Assembly: GCF_017654505.1 (NCBI RefSeq)
Contig: NC_054537.1
Location: 74,365,618 to 74,429,617, forward strand
Origin: Polyodon spathula
Lineage: Eukaryota; Chordata; Actinopteri; Acipenseriformes; Polyodontidae
DNA length: 64,000 nt
Direction: 5' to 3'
Shown here: positions 13,460-24,654 of the stretch, piece after piece
Layout of the letters: each line of letters starts with the position of its first letter
Numbering within the stretch: position 1 is the stretch's first letter
The notes under the pieces: model-generated
Database searches by the model: none
The model's input: the letters and a program-made list of their open reading frames with translations, nothing else
Told to the model about the DNA's origin: nothing
Program-made: the position numbers and the translations under genes

Positions 13460-14777
13460 TGCCTTGCAAAAGTATTCAGACCTCTGACCAATTCTCTCAT
13501 ATTACTGAATTACAAATGGTACACTGAAACTTTGTTCTGTTCGATATTTTATTTTAAAACACTTAAACTCAAAATCAACTATTTGAAGGTTACATTGGTT
13601 TTATGTTGGGAAATATTTTTAAGAAACATAAAAAAACTGAAATATCTTGATTGCATAAGTATTCAACCCCCACACATGAATATTTGGTAGAGCCACCTTT
13701 TGCTGCAATAACAGTTTTAAGTATTCTGGGGTAAGTATGTACCAGCTTTGTCGGAGTGATTTTGGTCAATTCTTCTTGGCAGATTTGCTCCAGGTTGTTC
13801 AGGTTGGTTGGACGACGCTTGTCGTATGCAATTTTCAAATAGTGCCACAGATTCACAATGGGATTGAGATCAGGACTTTGACTGGGCCACTGTAGGACAT
13901 TCACCTTTTTGTTCTTGAGCCACTCCAATGTTGCTTTGGCCTTGTGCTTGTGATCATTGTCCTGCTGAAAGATGAATTTCCTCCCAAGTTTCAGTTTTTT
14001 AGCAGACTGAAGCAGATTCTCTTGCAGTATTTTCCTGTATTTTGCTCCATCCAGTCTTCCTTCAATTGTAACAAGATGCCCAGTCCCTGCTGATGAGAAG
14101 CATCCCCACAGCATTAAGCTGCCACCACCATACTTCACCGTAGGGATGGTGTGTCTTGAGGCATGGGCATTGTTAGGTTTACACCACACATAGCGCTTTG
14201 AGTTTTGGCCAAAAAGCTCTATATTGGTCTCATCTGACCACAAAACCATCACGTTTGGAGTGTCCAGTCCATCCAGCATCTAGGTAGGGTCTTGGTGGTG
14301 CCATACACCTTCCACTTCTTTTATACCCATCCCCTGATCTGTGCCTTTCAACAACTTTGTCCCAGAGTTCTTTTGAAAGTGCCTTGGTGCTCATGATTGA
14401 GTCTTTGCTTTGAAATGCACTACCCAGCAGAGGGAACCTACAGGAACTGCTGAATTTATCCTGAAATCATGTGAATCACTACAATTTAACACAGATGGAG
14501 GCCACTTGGTGTGTGATTTTGAAGGCGATTGGATACACCTGAGCTAATTTAGGATTGTTATTACAAGGGCGGTGCTCACTTATCCAACCAAGCTATTTCA
14601 GTTTTTATTTTTAATTAATTTTCTACAAATTTATAAAAAAAAATTTCACTTGGAAGTCGTGGGGTAGGATGTGTAGACAAATGAAAAAAAAAAACTATTT
14701 TAATGCATTTTAATTCTAGGCTATAAGGTAAGAAGGTGACAATTTTGAAAGGGGATGTATACTCTCTATAGACACTG
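13455..14777 (-). mobile_element. Tc1/mariner-type DNA transposon, inactive
   Basis: The left end reads CACACTGCCTTGCAAAAG at the TA tract. The right end, read inward on the complement, is CAGTGTCTATAGAGAGTATA, and TA follows at 14778-14779. The length of about 1.3 kb fits Tc1. The two ends match only imperfectly (shared CTG/GTG-C-T and AGTAT-CA positions). Between them lies a minus-strand transposase remnant (13590-14394). A Tc1 end of another subfamily lies at 61960-62117. Confidence 0.85.
13590..14394 (-). pseudogene. Tc1-like DDE transposase, broken
   Basis: A 229-codon minus-strand frame (14279-13590) carries the DDE catalytic domain: WSDET holds the first Asp, FQQDND the second, and SPDLNPIVNLW the position normally occupied by Glu. 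The spacing between second and third positions is exactly 34, so this is a DD34E family member, but the Glu is Val here. Upstream, from an ATG at 14394, another frame reads MSTKALSKELWDKVVERHRS, the family's N-terminus. It meets the catalytic frame out of register after an internal deletion that removes most of the DNA-binding region. Loss of the Glu, the deletion and the frameshift each make activity very unlikely. Confidence 0.9.
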
Positions 14778-14779
14778 TA

Positions 14780-15380
14780 CTTCAGGTCTATAGATTTACT
14801 GTAAAGCTGAGCTGCTTTTGGCATAGTTTTTTGCTTCCGGGGCTCTCTTATGAAAAACTGACCACATCGGTCCATCTGCTTGGAAAAGGCAAATACCAGA
14901 TTATGCCAAGGCCCTCGTAAATTCATGTGGTGTCACATCCATCTCCTTGTCTCTTTTTCTTTTATACGTTGTCACAGATTAATTAATCATCAATTGGGTT
15001 GTAGCGCTAGAGGCATCTGGTTTTGATGGCGTGTTTTGGGTTTATATGCGTTTTAGACTTCATGTGTTCGTTAGTCTAGCAGTATTTTTTCCTTTCACAA
15101 TGTGTATGGTAACTCGACAGTACTTGCACACCAGTACCTTTTTTCGTTTGTTGTCTTCCACAATGAAGTCCTTGTGATCACGGACATACTGTTCTGGGGT
15201 TTTCACCTGCCTAGGCATTTTTTTTTTCCACAATTATGGTTTTAAGATCCACTGTACTGCATGTACTGTCCTCTCGATCTAACTGCAATACTGCCTAAAA
15301 TATTGCAAGAGTTTACAATCTACCTCTAACTACAAAAACATTACGTTATCATGCAGGCATGTACTGTTGGGTCTGTTTAA
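14780..15380. other. intergenic, no gene recognised
   Basis: No conserved coding sequence or repeat boundary was recognised. Confidence 0.5.
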
Positions 15381-16745
15381 TGTATTTTGACAAACCTCGC
15401 CTCACTGGTCGAGGTGGGGGCACTGCTGTGATTGCTAATTCTGTGCTTGCGTCCTCACTTCTTTCTTTGCCTACCTTTTCTTCATTTGAGCATCCTGCCA
15501 TCAAGCTTCCCTCTCCCATGCCCCTTACCCTTGCTGTTATCTACCATCCACCTAAGAACAACTTTGATTTTATTGCCGCATTTTAAGAATTCCTCTACCT
15601 TGTCTACACTTCAACTGACAAAATCCTACTCCTAGGTGACTTCAACATTCATGTTGACTTGCCTTTCTCCCCCTTAGTAACTGACTTCAACACACTTTTG
15701 GACTGTCTTGGCCTTTCTCAATCTGTCAACATCCCCACTCACACCTGAGTACACACACTGGATCTGCTCATCACCAGGGGCCTTGATGTTTCTAATCTCA
15801 ATGTCTCAGATGCCTCTCTTCTCTCTGACCATTTCTTAGTCACTGCTAATATTAATCTCCCTGCTCCTTCCTCCACTAATTATACTGCCGAATCCTCTGA
15901 AACTCTCAGAATATGACTCTGCATCCCCTCTAACTGGTACTCTCCTATCCTCAGTTGAGTAGAGCAGGGTCCCTCTACAATGCCACTCTTACTCATATCA
16001 ATAACACTGTTGCCCCGCTTACAACCAGAACCGTCAAGAAAGATCAAAACTGCCCATGCTACACCCTTGAACTTCAACTGTTTAAATCTTTCTGCTGCAA
16101 GCTCAAGCGCAAGTGGAGGTCGTCTGGACTAACGGTTCACAGAGATCTGGACCGACCATCTTGCAAGCTGTAGACGTGCACTTACCGCGACCAGGGTGAA
16201 ATACTCTTAGATCATAACTATGGGACATGGTAAACTTAATGTTCTCTTTAGGACCATTGACCAAATCCTACATCCAGCCACCGATAGATCCAACTCCCGT
16301 CCATCCTCCTCTCTTACCTGTCATGATTTCTCCTCTTTCGGAACAAAATTGAAAAAATCTATTCTACGCTCGCCCACCACAAACCCAGTCTACTACTTGA
16401 CTACCTTGAGCTCCTCTGGCTACCCCTCCTGTCCTCTCCTCCTTCTCTCCTCTCTTCATTGCTGATGTTTCCGGCTTATTGTTGAAATCAACTACTGCCC
16501 CCAAGACCTCTGGCTGACTAACCTTGTCCATCTCTGTACTTCTGATCTTGCTCCCTCCATTATGCACTCCCTCAACCTGTATCTGGACTCTGGCTCTGTT
16601 CCTGCTGCCCTTAAGCTTGCCCAAGTTATGCCGGTACTCAAAAAACCCTCCCTTGACCCGGCTGACTTATCTAATTTCCATCCCATCTCCAATCTCCCTT
16701 TTCTCTCACAAACTCTCAAAAGGGCTGTAGCCAGTCAGTCAATGA
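15380..16745 (+). pseudogene. L2-type LINE ORF2 relic (endonuclease to early RT)
   Basis: The + strand, in three shifting frames, shows the order expected of an L2 ORF2. First is an AP-endonuclease piece with LTGRGGGTAVI and LAVIYHPP (about 15390-15580). Then come LLGDFNIHVDLPF (about 15630) and LDLLITRGLDVSNLN with SDHFLVTANINLP (about 15760-15870). A linker follows with NNTVAPLTTRTVK (about 16000). Last is the start of the RT with KPSLDPADLSNFHPISNLPFL (about 16645-16710), after which similarity stops. RT catalytic boxes are absent. Several stops and indels show it is dead. Confidence 0.8.
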
Positions 16746-17391
16746 AATAGGGATCTTGAATGAGGTTCAGGTCACTGCAGCGGCACCTAGAGTACAAAAG
16801 TTGGAAATAGAAGTATCTGTAAATTCAAAGCATCTCAAAACCCCAAAATACTGTTAGGCATATGATTTCCATAGTTAAATAATCAACTGGAAAAAAGCAG
16901 CCTTGGAGGAGAAAGTAATCAAGTTGCCTAGAATGACTATAGAGATAGCCAGGCAAGCAGGTTGAGCCTGAAACCACTTGGAAATTCCTTGCAAGAGGAG
17001 ACAAACAACTGGGATTGATAGTACAGTTGGAGTAGTGATAGACATCAAACGAAATTGGTGTTGAATTCCTGACAAATAGGATTTGATAGTAGCTGGTGCC
17101 AGATGTAAAGATTATCTTGCAAGAACTATGAAAGCCATGATGCAATTCTGGTTAAATGGAGTTGGATAAATCCTGCTTTGGGAACAGAAAGTCAGCAGGT
17201 GGTCCAGTTTGTGAAAAAAGAGGGGCAATGGAAGTAGCAAGGGCTGCAGCCATGTATGCTTGTGCTGTATTGAGTAGTCAACTGATAGATAGATTCAGTT
17301 CAAAATTAGCTGGCTGAACTGGGATGTCACTGCTGGAGTTGGCAGAGCTGTAGGGACCAGACTAAAATCTGGAAATCACATAGTAACTACA
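16746..17391. other. intergenic, no gene recognised
   Basis: No similarity recognised between the end of the L2 relic and the LTR element. Confidence 0.5.
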
Positions 17392-17806
17392 TGTGGCAGG
17401 CTGGCGAGTGGAAAGAGGCCCAGAGACAGACTGCAGTTCAAAAAAATAACTTTTATTATAAATAAACACAAAAATGAAAGGGCACAAGGGCCAAAACAAA
17501 ACAATTTAAACACAAAGAAAGACAAAAAGCAAAATTTACAAAAATAACAATTTCCAGGCTGTGCAATGCCTTCACTGGATTCAAACTTTCCAAACAACCA
17601 AAAAAAAACCCAACCTGCTTCCTCAGCTCCCTCTCTCAAATGAGAAGCAGAGGCCTCCTTTTATATCAGGTGGCTGGGCGCTGATTGATCGTTAATCAAC
17701 CTAATCAACTAATCAACCCCAGCCACCTGAACATAATAAACCCAGGCAGGTAGGGGAAGTTAACCCCATCCCTGCCAATTTAAAAGGGGCAGAGCTTTGC
17801 TCTGCA
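17392..17806 (-). repeat. 3' LTR of the minisatellite element
   Basis: This is the longer of the two direct repeats. On the minus strand TATAAAA lies at 17665-17659 and AATAAA at 17457-17452, followed by a terminal CCTGCCACA. Relative to the other copy it has about 60 extra bases near its 5' end (17746-17797). Its 5' end is TGCAGAGC rather than TGTGGCAGAGC. Confidence 0.7.
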
Positions 17807-19011
17807 CCGGCCAATCGGCCAACTCCCCCCCCTTCCCCCCACCCCCCCCCCCCCCCTCCCCCCAAGAGTCCAATTATGTCCCTTGGGTGGGCTGTTATGG
17901 TGGGTGGTGGTGGGCGGGGTTGATGTCGGAGCCCCCAAGCCTTCTTTGGTTGAGGGGGCCCCGAATCTCCAAGGTAGCACGGCGACGGCGGCCCGGCTCC
18001 CTCTGGTGGCGGAGGCGGCGACGGCGGCCCGGCTCCCTCTGGTGGCGGAGGCGGCGACGGCGGCGGCCCGGCTCCCTCTGGTGGCGGAGGCGGCGACGGC
18101 GGCCCGGCTCCCTCTGGTGGCGGAGGCGGCGACGGCGGCCCGGCTCCCTCTGGTGGCGGAGGCGGCGACGGCGGCGGCCCGGCTCCCTCTGGTGGCGGAG
18201 GCGGCGACGGCGGCGGCCCGGCTCCCTCTGGTGGCGGAGGCGGCCCGGCTCCCTCTGGTGGCGGAGGCGGCGACGGCGGCGGCCCGGCTCCCTCTGGTGG
18301 CGGAGGCGGCGGCGGCGGCCCGGCTCCCTCTGGTGGCGGAGGCGGCGACGGCGGCGGCCCGGCTCCCTCTGGTGGCGGAGGCGGCGACGGCGGCGGCCCG
18401 GCTCCCTCTGGTGGCGGAGGCGGCGGCGGCGGCCCGGCTCCCTCTGGTGGCGGAGGCGGCGACGGCGGCCCGGCTCCCTCTGGTGGCGGAGGCGGCGACG
18501 GCGGCCCGGCTCCCTCTGGTGGCTCCCTCTCCCTCGGAGGCACCGACGGCGGCCCGGCTCCCTCTGGTGGCGGAGGCACCGCCGACGGCGGCCCGGCTCC
18601 CTCCCTCTCGGGCTCTGAGAGCGGCGGCGGCTCCTCCCTCTCGGGCTCTGAGAGCGGCGGCGGCTCCTCCCTCTCGGGCTCTGAGAGCGGCGGCGGCGGC
18701 TCCTCCCTCTCGGGCTCTGAGAGCGGCGGCGGCGGCTCCTCCCTCTCGGGCTCTGAGAGCGACGGCGGTGGCTCCTCCCTCTCGGGCTCTGAGAGCGACG
18801 GCGGCGGCTCCTCCCTCTCGGGCTCTGGGAGCGACGGCGGCTCCTCACCCCTCTCTGGCTCTGGGAGCGACGGCGGCTCCTCCCTCTCTGGCTCTGGGAG
18901 CGACGGAGGCACCTCACCCCTCTCTGGCTCTGGGAGCGACGGAGGCTCCTCACCCCTCTCTGTCTCTGGGAGCGACGGCAGCTCCTCACCCCTCTCTGGC
19001 TCTGGGGACAA
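17713..19011 (-). CDS. Pro/Glu/Arg-rich repeat ORF, sense to the LTR element
   Basis: A 432-codon minus-strand frame begins with an ATG at 19011. Its first third is built from SLPEPERGEEPP-type units, its middle from PPPPPEGAGPPS-type units, and its C-terminus leaves the array and crosses into the 3' LTR. It lies in the same direction as the LTR promoter. However, the array lacks stop codons in four frames: a 509-codon + frame (17883-19412), a 273-codon + frame and a 489-codon minus frame also stay open. Openness alone is therefore weak evidence for a gene. No known family was recognised. It may be an artefact of repeat composition. Confidence 0.3.
   Translation of the reverse strand: MSPEPERGEELPSLPETERGEEPPSLPEPERGEVPPSLPEPEREEPPSLPEPERGEEPPSLPEPEREEPPPSLSEPEREEPPPSLSEPEREEPPPPLSEPEREEPPPPLSEPEREEPPPLSEPEREEPPPLSEPEREGAGPPSAVPPPPEGAGPPSVPPREREPPEGAGPPSPPPPPEGAGPPSPPPPPEGAGPPPPPPPPEGAGPPPSPPPPPEGAGPPPSPPPPPEGAGPPPPPPPPEGAGPPPSPPPPPEGAGPPPPPEGAGPPPSPPPPPEGAGPPPSPPPPPEGAGPPSPPPPPEGAGPPSPPPPPEGAGPPPSPPPPPEGAGPPSPPPPPEGAGPPSPCYLGDSGPPQPKKAWGLRHQPRPPPPTITAHPRDIIGLLGGGGGGGWGEGGGVGRLAGAEQSSAPFKLAGMGLTSPTCLGLLCSGGWG
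17821..17866. repeat. C-rich tract
   Basis: Runs of C interrupted by TT, A and T; on the minus strand this is a G-rich purine tract ending about 20 bp before the 3' LTR, a position suited to a polypurine tract. Confidence 0.85.
17985..18605. repeat. GC-rich minisatellite array A
   Basis: About 16 tandem units with the core GGCTCCCTCTGGTGGCGGAG followed by a variable GGC/GAC triplet stretch. Units are mostly 36 or 39 bp, with one of 27 bp, and differ from each other almost only in whole triplets. Confidence 0.95.
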
Positions 19012-19270
19012 CGGCAGATCCTCCTCCCTCTCTGGCTCTGGGAGCGACGGAGGCTCCTCACCCCTCTCTGGCTCTGGGAGCGACGGCAGATCCTCCTCCC
19101 TCTCTGGCTCTGGGGACGACGGAGGCTCCTCACCCCTCTATTGCTCTGGGGACGACGGCAGATCCTCCTCCCTCTCTGGCTCTGAGAGCGACGGCGGATC
19201 CTCCTCCCTCTCTGGCTCTGGGAGCGACGGCAGATCCTCACCCCTCTCTGGCTCTGGGAGCGACGGCAGA
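18606..19270. repeat. GC-rich minisatellite array B
   Basis: Tandem units of about 33-36 bp with the core TCGGGCTCTGAGAGCG drifting toward TCTGGCTCTGGGAGCGACGG. They contact array A on one side and the 5' LTR on the other. Divergence between units increases toward 19200. Confidence 0.9.
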
Positions 19271-19621
19271 GTGGAAAGAGGCCCAGAGACAGACTGCAGT
19301 TCAAAAAAATAACTATTTTATTATAAATAAACACAAAAATGAAAGGGCACAAGGGCCAAAACAAAACAATTTAAACACAAAGAAAGACAAAAAGCAAAAT
19401 TTACAAAAATAACAATTTCCAGGCTGGGCAATGCCTTCACTTGATTCAAACTTTCCAAACAACCAAAAAAAAACCCAACCTGCTTCCTCAGCTCCCTCTC
19501 TCAAATGAGAAGCAGAGGCCCCCTTTTATATCAGGTGGCTGGACGCTGATTGATCGTTAATCAACCTAATCAACTAATCAACCCCAGCCACCTGAACATA
19601 ATAAACCTTTGCTCTGCCACA
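19271..19621 (-). repeat. 5' LTR of the minisatellite element
   Basis: On the minus strand this starts TGTGGCAGAGCAAAGG, has TATAAAA at 19530-19524 and AATAAA at 19322-19317. Compared with the other LTR it lacks the terminal 16 bases and an internal block of about 60 bases. Confidence 0.7.
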
Positions 19622-21123
19622 CTGCATAATTACAGGTGAACTGGAATGATAATATGAACTGTAGATTTGTTTTTGCACATGAAAAGTATTCATTTCTTCA
19701 AAAATGATCAAAGATGGCCCCATATATGTGCTGCTGCCACTGTAGGGTATATTTGAAGAATTGTGGATTTTAGATGCAGTAAGAGGTTTAAAAAATAAAT
19801 AAATAAATAAACTAGAAAACCATTAAAAAAAAAAAAAAACTCCAAATCTCTTAAATGAAGCATTCATAAATAAGAACAGGTCAAGAGGTCCTGACATGAA
19901 ATCATCATAGAATATAGACGGGCTGTTTCAATGTTGAATGTGAGCCAACCACATTTAATTGCCTTTTCTAACTTCTGATGAAATATTAATGTAGGAATCC
20001 AAGTTTTTTGCTGTTGATGAGAGAGCAAGTAAATCGAAATATCAAATATTCGACGTCTAAGAAAATGCGAATTACAAATTAAAATGGTCCAACAAAGAGA
20101 GCGTTGCATATTTCTTGATCTGAAAGGGGCTGAAGAAATCCATTTTAGTTCAGAAATTGTTGAGAATAGTACTCCAGTCAGTGGTGTAGGTGTAGTTGAA
20201 GGGTGAGAGTAGATGACGTGCCCTGGGCTGAATCTAGGAGATTACTAAGGAGAGATTTAGTTTAATAGATGATTTGATTGCAGAGCTTCCAGAGGCGTTG
20301 GATGCGCTGCAGACTTTATGAAGGAATCTGGATATCTGTATTTCAGCTAACACACCGGTCATGTTATTATGAGTACCCAGAAAGTGGTGTCTTGAATAAA
20401 AAGGATTGGAAACTGAAATCCATAGTAGACAATAGAGAAATTGCATGACCAGTGACAAAAAGGACCGGTCAAGAGGTCGGAAAAGTGATAAATTATACAA
20501 ATGTTGGGCAGATTTAGACAGATCGATACAAAGTGTGTGGTGGATCGTATCCCTGCAGGCGTTTGCACTGATGTTGCTGCAAGACGAAGATTTTCTGCAA
20601 AACCTGTTAAACTGATCGGGAACAGTCTGTGAATGCATTATCCATCATGAGATAAGAGGATGCTTTCAATTATATTCAGTTTTTCAATGTCTGCTGGCAG
20701 CTCTACACATTAATTATTAGCCTTTTAAATTAAACATTTCAAACCAAGCTCAGAAAATGCAGGGCTTTCTTATACAAGGAAATAGATACTGTAGCTTAAA
20801 CACACAGTTTGTGGTGTTTTACTATCCTCTAGTGGTTATGATTAAACATGCATGAGTCCACTTCATGAAAGCAAGATGGTAAACTACAAGAAACCAAGAC
20901 AATTTCACCATAGGTAACCCCCCCCCCCCAAAACAAGCTGGGGATACTGAGCTGAATGATAATTGAATGATAATTAATGTCTCACCCATTATGATTTTTT
21001 TTTCAGTTATTGAAAGAAAGTAGCAGTGGATTGCTGCAGCTGGGAGATTGAATGGAAATAGTGCAACTTGATGATTGAGAGATCTACTGCCGATATGGGC
21101 AGGGAGAGAGACGAGGCTGTAAT
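19622..21123. other. intergenic, no gene recognised
   Basis: A 134-codon minus-strand frame at 20638-20234 is the longest here. It has no motif I recognise and is probably chance or a decayed element. A C-run lies at 20919-20930. Confidence 0.5.
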
Positions 21124-21270
21124 AGAACATAAGAACATAAGAAAGTTTACAAATGAGAGGAGGCCATTCGGCCCATCTTGCTCGTTTGTTTGCTAGTAGC
21201 TTATTTATCCCAAAATCTCATCAAGCAGCTTCTTGAAGGATCCCAGGGTGTCAGCTTCAACAACATTGTT
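21124..21270 (-). mobile_element. CR1 LINE tail, severely 5'-truncated
   Basis: The reverse complement matches the last ~145 bp of the CR1 element at 40262 onward. It includes the end of the RT frame (LGSFKKLLDEI), GGCCGAATGGCCTCCTCTC and the TTCTTATG-type octamer tail. Similarity stops at about 21270. Confidence 0.9.
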
Positions 21271-22039
21271 ATTGGTATCTGCAATGGTGAGAAAGTAAAC
21301 AGAATTGGTAATGCTGATAATGAGTGATTCCAGGCAATTGTGCACTGAAGATCATCGTTTGGAGCTGAATTACAGCTTGCTGTCTTTAGATATTATAAAA
21401 GGGGAGAAAGATAATCTGCGCTACTGGATCTTGTAACGCAGACTGAGGGTAAAATGTCGGCAGCTTGAACCAGCTGGGGGAGCAGCACTGCTTGAGTAAT
21501 CGAACAGAGCTTTCAGGATTCTGTGAACGTGTCAATCTTTACAAAGGCGCTGGAAATGCATGCCGAGGAAGATTTCTTTTATACAAACATGGCCTCATTT
21601 ACGAAGAATTGACTTACACAAAATATGATTACTGCGTGCAGTTTTGTCCCAGTCCTATTTACTATTTCCATTTACGTGCGGAAAACAAGGATTTAGCGGA
21701 TACAAAATGAAAGGGGTAGAATAGCGCCGCCAGCTCATTTGCATTGAAATAATGATGTGTGTGTGTATGCAAAGCAGCATGTTAAACATAGGTAATGAGC
21801 TGCCATACATTCATGAGCTCTTCATGAAGGTCAGGCAAAATTGGCCCAAAAATTCTGCCGACTGAATGCTGCCGCAAAGTGGAGCGCATAGGTGGCAGAA
21901 GCGATTTGAAATGGCAGATATTTAAGGTCCTATATAGCCAGAATGTGTTAATGCGACACTATGATTTATTTTGGGCTAATTGTAAGTAAACTAAGATAAA
22001 AAATAAAATATGCAGTCACAGAGCATGCAAGGGAAACCC
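21271..22039. other. intergenic, no gene recognised
   Basis: Only an 81-codon + frame at 21465-21710 with no known motif. Confidence 0.45.
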
Positions 22040-22160
22040 CTTTTTAGCCCCGCCCCTTATTCAGATCACGGTACAGGAGCTCACCCACATCCAATTGGTC
22101 CTCAGCCACACACTAGGACCAATGGGCACAGACAAACAACAGCCAATGGGGAACAGGGGA
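22040..22160. promoter_or_regulatory. cluster of GC box and CCAAT boxes
   Basis: CCCCGCCCC (22051 region) is followed within about 100 bp by CCAATTGG, GACCAATGGG and GCCAATGGGG. This density of Sp1-type and NF-Y-type motifs resembles a TATA-less promoter or an LTR promoter. No gene was recognised on either side, so function is not supported beyond motif content. Confidence 0.3.
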
Positions 22161-24590
22161 AAGGCAAGCAGGCTGACGGATTACTTTACATACGGGAATA
22201 TACACACAAAAGTTAAACAAAGCAGCGTCGGAATACAGCGGGGAGAGAAACACACAACACTTAAACACATATTCACATCGGTAGATACTGAGTGGGAATC
22301 ACAGTGCATGGATTAGTCCTGCCAGAAAAACTCGATTCTGCAGTTGCGGAAACAAACTTGTAAATGAGTCCATACTTGCAAAATGTTCAATGCATACCAA
22401 CAAAACTGAAAAGTATTTTTTTCTTGTGTGGTACCTAATACTGATATTAGGTGGCACTAGAGTACAGCATAAACACAATCTGTATTGTAGTTAGAAGTAA
22501 GGTGGAATTCAGTGCTAGCATCAGCATGAATAAATTTATATATGCAGTACAACCTCAAATAAGTAAAATTATAAAATGGTTTGAATCAATTAAATGCTGT
22601 GAATGGGCGAACAAAGATTGTGAAGTAAGAATTGTCTTACCTCTGAAAATCAATGAATTTCCATGAATTAATTTTCTTTAAAATCACAAAATCTTGATCT
22701 CTGTGGCCACACTGATAGTCCTGGGCTTAAGTAACAAATTCTGCCAAACTGCAGGATCTAAAATTAGGTTGGAGATTGGTTTGGTTGAATTGTAACAACT
22801 AAGGGACAGTAAATGACAACAGATAACCCTAGCTTTATATTTTCAAGAATATGGTATAAAAAGTTATATTACATTACGGTAATTTCAGACAGTACAGTGC
22901 ATTACAATTCAGTGAGCAGTTTTGTTCAGGTTGACTGATGTGACATTTTGCATGACTGTCTCACTGGGAGATTCTTCTGAGAAGAGGCAGAGTATTTAGA
23001 GGAATGCAAAATAAAGTTGTAGAACTGTATTCGGGAAACAGTGATTTGAAACGTCAACTTTACTTATCAAAGTGTATAATGTATTTTCAAACCTTGAAAA
23101 TCTGAAAACGAAAAATGCACTCAGCAGTAAAACGTTTTTCCAGCAAATGTGCAGCTTCTAAAGACGAGGTATATGAAGTATTTTGCACTTGTGGAAAGAT
23201 CATTACATAAAATGTAATTTAAAGTTTAAAATGTAACTTTTTTTTTGCTTTCTTTTTATAAAATAAACATAGAGCATTTTATAAAAGCAATAAGCCACTC
23301 CAGAGTGTGCAGTAAAACACATTGTGATTATGTATTATCACACACCCGGGAATGGGTTATTGCTTATTTAACTGTGACATATATTTTGAGTTGCACTCAT
23401 GGCTTTACCATGTACATGATTGCCCAGAACCAACTCGAGGCGTATATTATTGTGTGATAATATATTTGGACCCATACATTATTCTATTTGTAATAAGTCC
23501 TACCTACTGTAAAAAATATTGTCTGTGGCCTTAATTAGTGCAGTTAAAAATATCAATAAAAATGTCCAAAACACTGCACATTTTAAATGGCAATATCTGC
23601 TTAGCATAATTCAGTTTTCAAAAAAAGAAAGTGGGTTGCTGCATTTAAAAAAAAAAAATCTGTTTTAGCCTGCTCTAGAGTCTTGTTTACACCTCAGGCT
23701 GACGTCACACTCTGTTACGCACATTATCATGTGTCCCCTGTTCCCTTCCAGTTTTATGCCTTAAGCAGACGTCTTTTCTCAACACATCATCTTGCCCCTG
23801 AGGGTTCAACTTGATGGCTTTGTCTTAATCTCACCCACTTCATTTCCAGTTATGTATAATTACCTCAACCTCTCATGAGTTTAATTGCCCAAAGTCTTCC
23901 TGCCCACCTTCAGCTAAGTATTAAGGAACTGCTGGCAAATTAAGCAAGTACTACATGTCTGTCTTTGTTTCCTAAATCCTAACTGAATGTTTTGTTATTT
24001 ACAAGAAATATAGCATTTAAAGATAATACTATATTTAATAGAAATATCATATTAAATTCCAGGTTTAATAACCAGCTTTATACACATTAAAAAAAAAAAA
24101 ATCTTTTGCAACTGGACATTGCGGTTTCATGATTATTTTGTTTTTTGTGGGTTTTTTTTGGTTTTGTTTTTTTATTAGATTTGTTTAGATTAGTTATTAA
24201 ATTGCAGCCCTCGTTTAGACACTAATAGCAAACAGAAGTGCAGCAAGTATGACTCACAGCCCACTCTTGAGTTATATTTTAAACTACTTTTGTATTTGGA
24301 TAATGAAGTCCATTTTTGTCAAGCTTTATGTGCATTGAAAAGCTCTTAACAATTCCTACAAACAGAGATCCAAAGAGAGGTTATTTTTATTTATTTATTT
24401 ATTTTTAAATAGTGATGGGACACAGAAAATGCAAATGTAATGTTTTGTGATATGGACACAATACAGAAGCTATTTTAAAGCTCATTAGCTTACTATGAAT
24501 GTGAACTAAAAATAAAATCAGCAGTACTTGAATTGTTGTTTACTCTATTCACTCTATTCACTATTCACAGTGTCCGGAGCCATCCCAAAT
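22161..24590. other. intergenic, no gene recognised
   Basis: AT-rich DNA with short chance frames and small A-runs. No exon or repeat boundary was recognised. Confidence 0.5.
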
Positions 24591-24654
24591 GGGGTGACCA
24601 CTTGTCTTCAAGTTCACCAGAACAGTTCAGGCAACAACCTTTATAGTCGCAGCT

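Larger units (their letters stand above)
17392..19621 (-). mobile_element. young LTR-bounded element filled with minisatellite
   Basis: The outer ends are TGTGGCAG (17392) and CTGCCACA (19614-19621), the TG...CA pattern of LTRs. They are flanked by CTACA (17387-17391) and CTGCA (19622-19626), a 5-bp target duplication with one mismatch. Two direct repeats of about 350-415 bp (17392-17806 and 19271-19621) differ at only about six positions over some 340 bp, so the insertion looks recent. Each carries, on the minus strand, a TATAAAA box and then AATAAA, giving a minus-strand sense direction. The interior (17807-19270) lacks gag/pol and a recognisable tRNA primer-binding site; it is minisatellite plus a purine-rich tract (complement of the C-run at 17821-17866) next to the 3' LTR. 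It resembles a TRIM or a solo-type derivative. Confidence 0.75.

Noticed and set aside
17797..18618. 273- and 509-codon + strand frames across the minisatellite as genes
   Set aside because: They are shadows of a stop-poor repeat; their direction opposes the LTR promoter and they match no family.
17895..19364. 489-codon minus-strand Arg/Ser-rich frame
   Set aside because: An alternative frame of the same array; no independent support.
20234..20638. 134-codon minus-strand frame as a gene
   Set aside because: No recognised motif, no conservation cue and biased composition; treated as chance.
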